DNA of 60,257 nt from contig JAEXFD010000022.1 of NCBI GenBank assembly GCA_023400405.1, positions 1-60,257 of the forward strand, given 5' to 3'. Below, in pieces: positions 53,919 to 60,257 of the stretch. This stretch comes from Pseudomonadota bacterium. Lineage in GTDB: Bacteria; Pseudomonadota; Alphaproteobacteria; Sphingomonadales; Sphingomonadaceae. The notes below the pieces were generated by a model that saw nothing but the letters and a program-made list of their open reading frames with translations, had not been told where the DNA came from and ran no database searches. A program made the position numbers and the translations under genes. Position 1 is the first letter of the stretch; every line of letters begins with the position of its first letter.

Positions 53919-55711
53919 CGGATCGCGCTCCACGGCTTGCTGAGCAGCACCGCGCAGTTGATGAGGCCGACCAGCGAATAGGTCTGCGGATAATTGCCCC
54001 ACAGCTCGCCGGTCTGCGGATCGATGTCTTCGGAGAGCAGCCCCGCCGCGGTTCGCCGGCTGAGCATCTCTTCGAACAGCGCGCGCGCATCGGCGATCCG
54101 GCCGGTGGCGTGCAGCGCCTCGATCAGCCAGAAGGTGCAGACGTTGAACGCGGTTTCGGGCAGGCCGAAATCGTCTTCGGTGGCGTAGCGCAGCATGTGG
54201 CTGCCGCGCCGCAGCCCCGCCTCGACTGCGGTGAGCGTGCCGCGGAAGCGCGGATCGTCGGGCGGCAGGAAGCGCAGGTCGAGCAGCTGGATCAGGCTGG
54301 CATCGAGATCGTCGCCGCCGAAGGTCGCCGAGATGCGCCGCGTCTCCTCGCGCCAGGCGGCGCCTTCGATCGCCGCGCGCATCGTATCGGCGCGCTGCTG
54401 CCAGAAGGCGGCGCGCTCGGGCAGGTCGAGCGCCGCTGCCGCATTGGCCAGCCGATCGCACGCCGCCCAGCACATCGCCGCCGAATAGGTGTGGACATGG
54501 CTCTTGGTGCGCAGCTCCCACAGGCCGGCATCGGGCTGGTCATAGACCTGCCAGGCGCGCTCGCCGATCGGCTCCAGCGCTTCGAAATCGGCGACGCCGC
54601 CCATCCGGAACAGCCGCTGATCGAAGAAGCTCTGGGTGTTGGACAAAATGATCTGGCCATAGGCGTCGTGCTGGACCTGCTCATAGGCCTGGTTGCCGAC
54701 GCGCACCGGCCCCATGCCGCGATAGCCGCTCAAGCCCGGCGCGAACCGCTCCTCGATACGCGCCTCGCCGCCGACACCGTAGAGCGGCTGGATATGCCCG
54801 CCCTTGGCATTGTCGACGATGTTGCGCAGATATTCGAGATAACCTTCGAGCACGTCGAGCGCGCCGAGGCGATTGAGCGCCTGGACGGTGTAATAGGCGT
54901 CGCGGATCCAGCAGTAGCGATAGTCCCAGTTGCGCTGCGAGCCGGCATGTTCGGGGATCGAGGTGGTCAGCGCCGCGACGATCGCACCGGTTTCTTCGTG
55001 CTGGCACAGCTTGAGGCTGATCGCGGCGCGGATCACCGCCTCCTGCCATTCGAGCGGCGTCGCGAGGCCACGCACCCATTCGCGCCATTCCTGCGCGGTG
55101 CGATCGAGCATGGTTTCCAAGGAAATGCGCAGATCGCCGTCGAAGCTCTCGTCCGGGCCGAGGAAGAAGTGCAGCGGGCGTTCCACCCGGAACAGCCGCT
55201 CGTCCTCGATCCAGCCGATCGGGGCGTTGGTGCTCAGGCGCATCGTGCCTTCGGGCAGCAGATAGCGAATATGGTTGGAGCCGCGCGTACGGGTGGGGTC
55301 GGCGGCGCCCCAGTCGCGCGCCGGGCGGAGCCGCACGCGGATGCGCGGCGATCCCGCCACCGGCTTGACGATGCGGGCGAAGGCGACCGGACGATACATC
55401 CGGCCATGGCCGCGATAGCGCGGGCAGAAATCGATGACTTCGATCGCATTGCCGGCCGCATCGCTGTGGCGGGTGACCAGGATCGGGGTGTTGCGCAGGT
55501 AATGCTGCTCGGTGTGCGCGCAGTCCTCGACGTCGATTTCCCAGAAGCCGCGCGCGCCTTCGCCAGCGCGCGGCGCCGCGTCGAGCAGCGAGGAGAAGGC
55601 GGGATCGCCATCGACGCGCGGCACGCAGCCCCAGACGAAGCGGCCGTGCCGATCGATGAGCGCGGAGACCTGGCAATTGCCGATCGGCCAGAGATCGAGC
55701 GTCGCGGTCAT
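53915..55711 (-). CDS. Glycoside hydrolase family 15 protein (glucoamylase/trehalase-like)
   Basis: A 598-aa GH15 enzyme with an N-terminal beta-sandwich (residues 1-250) and an alpha/alpha-barrel. Signposts are SQRNWDYRYCWIRDAYYTVQ, YGVGGEARIEERFAPGL and the C-terminal region EDIDPQTGELWGNYPQTYSL with the catalytic Glu. In bacteria such proteins act as glucoamylases or, in some actinobacteria, as trehalases, so placement between otsB and otsA is suggestive. No signal peptide is seen, so it should be cytosolic. Both ends overlap neighbours by four bases. Confidence 0.92.
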   Translation of the reverse strand: MTATLDLWPIGNCQVSALIDRHGRFVWGCVPRVDGDPAFSSLLDAAPRAGEGARGFWEIDVEDCAHTEQHYLRNTPILVTRHSDAAGNAIEVIDFCPRYRGHGRMYRPVAFARIVKPVAGSPRIRVRLRPARDWGAADPTRTRGSNHIRYLLPEGTMRLSTNAPIGWIEDERLFRVERPLHFFLGPDESFDGDLRISLETMLDRTAQEWREWVRGLATPLEWQEAVIRAAISLKLCQHEETGAIVAALTTSIPEHAGSQRNWDYRYCWIRDAYYTVQALNRLGALDVLEGYLEYLRNIVDNAKGGHIQPLYGVGGEARIEERFAPGLSGYRGMGPVRVGNQAYEQVQHDAYGQIILSNTQSFFDQRLFRMGGVADFEALEPIGERAWQVYDQPDAGLWELRTKSHVHTYSAAMCWAACDRLANAAAALDLPERAAFWQQRADTMRAAIEGAAWREETRRISATFGGDDLDASLIQLLDLRFLPPDDPRFRGTLTAVEAGLRRGSHMLRYATEDDFGLPETAFNVCTFWLIEALHATGRIADARALFEEMLSRRTAAGLLSEDIDPQTGELWGNYPQTYSLVGLINCAVLLSKPWSAIR

Positions 55712-56439
55712 GCCAATGCCTCCCGCAGCCAGGCGCGGACCGCGCGTGGATCGTCGAGGCGGTACTGGGCGGCCGTCTCGCGGGGGGGGCCCACCAGGAT
55801 GCTGGCGCCCCCCATCGTCGCGGCGGCAAGGAAGGCGTTCTCGTCGGTGCGGTCGTCGCCAATGACGATCGGGCGGCTGCCCTTCATCGGCGCCTGCGCC
55901 GTCAGCCGCCGCACTGCGTCGCCCTTGTCGCAGCCGGGGACACGGAGCTCGACCATCATCTTGCCGGCCTGGAGCTGCAGCCCCAGGTCGCGGGCCAGCT
56001 CGACGGCGAGCGCCGCGGCCTCTTCCTCCGCCTCGGGGCGCAGGCGGTAATGAAGCGCCACGCCATAGCTCTTGGTTTCGATCAGCGCGCCCGGATGCCG
56101 ATCGACGAAGGGGATAAGCCGCTCGGCGGCACGATCGAGGCTCGCCGGGCGCTCGGGCTGGGAGAGCTCGCCCTGATGCCGCTGTTCGCAGCCATGGCTT
56201 CCCGCCAGCGCCAGCTGCTGCGCCACGGCTCCAAGCATCGCATCGAGCTGGGCGATCGAGCGCCCGCTGATCACCGCGAGCCGCCCTTCCATGCGCGTGT
56301 CGAGATCGGCGAGCAGCGCGCGCAACTCCGGATCCGCGACCACCTGATCGGGGCGATCGACGAGATCGACCAGCGTCCCGTCGAAATCGAGGAACAGGCT
56401 CGCGTCGTCGAGCAGCGACACCGGGGGATGGGGAAGCAA
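55708..56439 (-). CDS. otsB: Trehalose-6-phosphate phosphatase
   Basis: A HAD-superfamily phosphatase that dephosphorylates trehalose-6-phosphate. The 243-aa protein has LFLDFDGTLVD (nucleophile Asp), ISGRS, a lysine in GDAVRRLT's preceding CDK and the acidic motif VIGDDRTDENAF. The frame starts with TTG (LPHPPVSLLDDASLF) without a strong ribosome site; no ATG fits before the first HAD strand. It is first in the operon and its stop overlaps the GH15 start. Confidence 0.93.
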   Translation of the reverse strand: MLPHPPVSLLDDASLFLDFDGTLVDLVDRPDQVVADPELRALLADLDTRMEGRLAVISGRSIAQLDAMLGAVAQQLALAGSHGCEQRHQGELSQPERPASLDRAAERLIPFVDRHPGALIETKSYGVALHYRLRPEAEEEAAALAVELARDLGLQLQAGKMMVELRVPGCDKGDAVRRLTAQAPMKGSRPIVIGDDRTDENAFLAAATMGGASILVGPPRETAAQYRLDDPRAVRAWLREALA

Positions 56440-56634
56440 GGTGATCTGGCCGGTCGAGATGGCGGCGCCCTTTCCGTTGCCGAGTTGCTGTGCCCGAAGC
56501 GGCGGCTGGCGCCGGCTCCCGTTTCAGGGAACGGGCCGGCGCGCGGGGGGTTCCGCCTCCCCCGCCAAAAATGCTGCATTGCAACCGAGGGGAACGCGCG
56601 CGCGCGACGCGGGTTTTGCAGCGCGGAGGTTGCC

Positions 56635-57078
56635 ATGCCCGGAACGCCGAAGACGCTCGCAATATTGGCCTGGATGACCACGACGCTCGCCGCGGGCGGG
56701 ATCGGCGGCCTCGGCCTCGCGCATTTCGCCGAATCGGGGGACTTCACCTTCTACAAGCAGGCGCGCACCCCGCGCGCGCCGGCCCAGGCCAGCGCCGATG
56801 GCACGGCCATGGCCGGCTATTATCCGATGCGCCGCGATACGGTTCCCGATTTCCCCGAGGGCTACATGCCGCCGCAGCGCGCGCTCGCGCCGATGACCGG
56901 CGCCTATCCGGGCGACGAACCCGCACGTGCCCCCCACCGGATGCAGCAGGTCGCCGCCGTGGAGCCCGCGATGGACGAGGCGGCGCCCGAAGCACAGGCG
57001 GAGGATGCCTCCACCGACTGGCCAGCGCCGGAACCGGAAGCGGGCGCCGCCGACGGCGTGTCCCAGGTGGGAACCTAA
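56635..57078 (+). CDS. Hypothetical membrane-anchored acidic protein (147 aa)
   Basis: A strong ribosome site GGAGG precedes the ATG. The product has one N-terminal hydrophobic segment (LAILAWMTTTLAAGGIGGLG) and a Pro/Ala/Glu-rich, disordered tail with no domain I recognise. It diverges from otsB and converges on the PTS gene, sharing four bases at the stops. Probably a periplasmic or membrane-tethered protein of unknown role. Confidence 0.65.
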   Translation: MPGTPKTLAILAWMTTTLAAGGIGGLGLAHFAESGDFTFYKQARTPRAPAQASADGTAMAGYYPMRRDTVPDFPEGYMPPQRALAPMTGAYPGDEPARAPHRMQQVAAVEPAMDEAAPEAQAEDASTDWPAPEPEAGAADGVSQVGT

Positions 57079-58747
57079 GGCGTCGGGCTCAGCGTCGCCG
57101 ACAGTTCGGACGCCGCGGCGCCGACGATCAGGTGGATTCGCTTCCCGGAGATCGCGACGACACCGACGCCGGCCTGCCGGAGCGCCGTCGCGTCGATCGC
57201 TTCGGGCTTGTCGACATCGACCAGAACGCGCGTGGCATTGGCGTAAACCGCTCGGATCTTCGCCGGCTGGAGCAAGGTGCGAACCGCGTCGAAATCGAGC
57301 CTCGCCGCTGCCGGCGCCGCGGCGAGCGCACTGCGCACTTCGGCGGCGACCTGATCGGCGATCGGCCCCAGCACGACCTGCAGCCCGCCGTCGCGCAGCC
57401 GCACGACGCCGCGTGCGCCGAGCGCCTTGAGCCGGGCCTCGTCGATCCGATCGGTGTCGGCGAGAACGAGGCGCAGACGCGTCGTGCAGGCATCGACCGA
57501 ACGAATGTTGCCCGCCCCGCCCAGCGCCGCGGCGATCGCCGAGCCACGGTCGTCAACGGAATCCGCCGTCGCCGCCTCGGCCTCGATCGGCTCGCGGCCC
57601 GGCGTCTTCAAGTCGAACCGGCGGATGCACCAGCTGAACGCGGCATAATAGATCGCCGCATAGGCCAGCCCGACCGGGATCAGCAGCAGCGGGCGCGTCG
57701 ACAGGCCATAGTTCAGCACATAATCGAACAGGCCCGCCGAAAAGCCGAAGCCGAGCTTCACGCCGAGCAGGTCCATCACCACCATCGCGACGCCGGTGAG
57801 CACCGCGTGGATCAGGTAGAGCAGCGGGGCGAGGAAGATGAAGCTGAACTCGATCGGCTCGGTCACGCCGGTGAGCAGCGACGTCAGCGCGAGGCTGAGC
57901 AGCAGGCCGCCGACCGCCTTGCGCCGCCCGGGCAGCGCGTTGCGGTACATGGCGAGGCAGGCCGCGGGCAGTCCGAACATCATCACGGGGAAGAAGCCCG
58001 CCATGAACGACCCCGCCGTGGGGTCGCCGGCGAAGAAGCGCTTGATGTCCCCGGTCGCGCCGTGGAAGTCGCCGAGCAGGAACCAGGCGATGTTGTTGAG
58101 GATGTGGTGGAGGCCGGTGATCAGCAGCAGCCGATTGAGCAGGCCATAGAGGAACAGGCCGAGCGGCCCGGCGCCGATCACCCAGCGGCTGAGCGAATCG
58201 ATTCCGGCCTCGATCCAGGGAAAGCCGAAGCCGAACAGCGCGGCACCGATCAGCCCGGCGAAGCCGGCCGCGATCGGCACGAAGCGCCGGCCGCCGAAAA
58301 AGGCGAGGTAATCGGGCAGCTTGATCGCGTGGAAGCGATTGTAGAGCAGTCCCGCCACGATCCCGGCCGAGATGCCGACCGGGACGCTTAGCTTGGCGAT
58401 CTCCTTCGCGCGCCACGCCGCCTGTTCGAGTGCCGTCGCCGAAGCGAGATCGGGCGGCAAGTGGAGCAGGACCTTAGCGCCCTCGGTGGCGACCAGATAG
58501 GTCACGACTCCGGCAAGCGACGCCGCGCCGTGATTCTCGCGTGCGAGGCCCACCGCCACGCCGGCCGCGAAGAGCAGGCCGAGGTTCGAGAAGATCGCAT
58601 CGCCCGCGGCGGCGATGAACGGCAGGCCGAGCATGTCGGCCTGGCCGAGCCGGAGCAGCAGCGCCGCGATCGGCAACACCGCGATCGGCAGCATCAGCGC
58701 GCGGCCAAGCGGCTGGAGCCGGGCGAGCAGAGTCGAGGGGCGAAGGT

Positions 58748-58751
<4 letters not shown>
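57075..58751 (-). CDS. nagE: PTS glucose/GlcNAc-type EIIBC component
   Basis: A 558-aa PTS permease. The membrane EIIC domain (residues 1-365) has about ten segments with the substrate/channel signature GVTEPIEFSFIFLAP. EIIB follows, with its phosphorylated Cys in SVDACTTRLRLVL. A second EIIB-like fold fills the C-terminus (IRAVYANATRVLVDVDKP) but has Ala-Thr where the Cys should be. NagE-type substrate (N-acetylglucosamine) is the usual assignment for this layout in sphingomonads, but glucose is possible. Overlaps the enzyme I gene (ATGA). Confidence 0.9.

Positions 58752-60257
<1,506 letters not shown>

Overview
The window looks like chromosome of a sphingomonad-type alphaproteobacterium. 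This rests on very high G+C, the gene order lepB-rnc-era, dapB-nth and nagE beside a PTS enzyme I gene, and copies of a 27-bp dispersed repeat (core CCTTCGACAAGCTCAGGGC) that I associate with such genomes. The genus assignment is inference from protein style, since no rRNA or marker search was possible.

Left flank (1-16980), ordinary core genes: tRNA-Thr, an aminopeptidase P, a D-threonine-aldolase-type PLP enzyme, glmM, two transporters, gor-pgi, lepB-rnc, a GIY-YIG protein, era, a sirtuin, dapB-nth and several small exported proteins. Right flank (52507-60257), also core: an otsB-GH15-otsA trehalose/glucan operon with ATGA overlaps, then a PTS operon (EIIBC and a partial enzyme I running off the edge).

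Between them is a 35.4-kb genomic island inserted into the 3' half of tRNA-Arg(CCG). A 49-bp direct repeat of the tRNA 3' half marks both ends (17010-17058 and 52458-52506). A tyrosine integrase sits just inside the right end, and matching tandem GTACGGAAA motifs lie just inside both ends as likely integrase arm sites. Cargo 1 (left, 17.4-20.9 kb) is an AAA+ ATPase overlapping a subtilisin-like S8 peptidase gene that carries one frameshift; this is a candidate ATPase-protease defence-type module. Just after it lies a 3' fragment of a tRNA-Lys(CTT)-like gene with its own tandem GGTAAC motifs, a probable scar of a second element, followed by about 0.9 kb without a gene.

Cargo 2 (22.0-50.4 kb) is an apparently complete Wzx/Wzy-type surface polysaccharide locus. 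It has nucleotide-sugar synthesis (RmlA/RmlB plus FdtA/FdtB-type enzymes for a dTDP-3-amino-3,6-dideoxyhexose, Gmd/Fcl for GDP-L-fucose, a CapD/WbpM-type 4,6-dehydratase and an SDR reductase). It also has a short initiating phosphoglycosyl transferase, five glycosyltransferases including a GT11-like fucosyltransferase, two methyltransferases and a membrane acyltransferase. Export and polymerisation are covered by a Wzx flippase, two Wzy_C-type membrane proteins, a Wza-like lipoprotein and a Wzc-like tyrosine kinase, and a Tat-type beta-helix protein stands at the head of the locus. The genes lie in alternating blocks on both strands with many 4-nt start/stop overlaps. An IS1182-type transposase remnant lies between the locus and the integrase. 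The island is therefore best read as a mobile surface-glycan exchange unit carrying a possible defence cassette.
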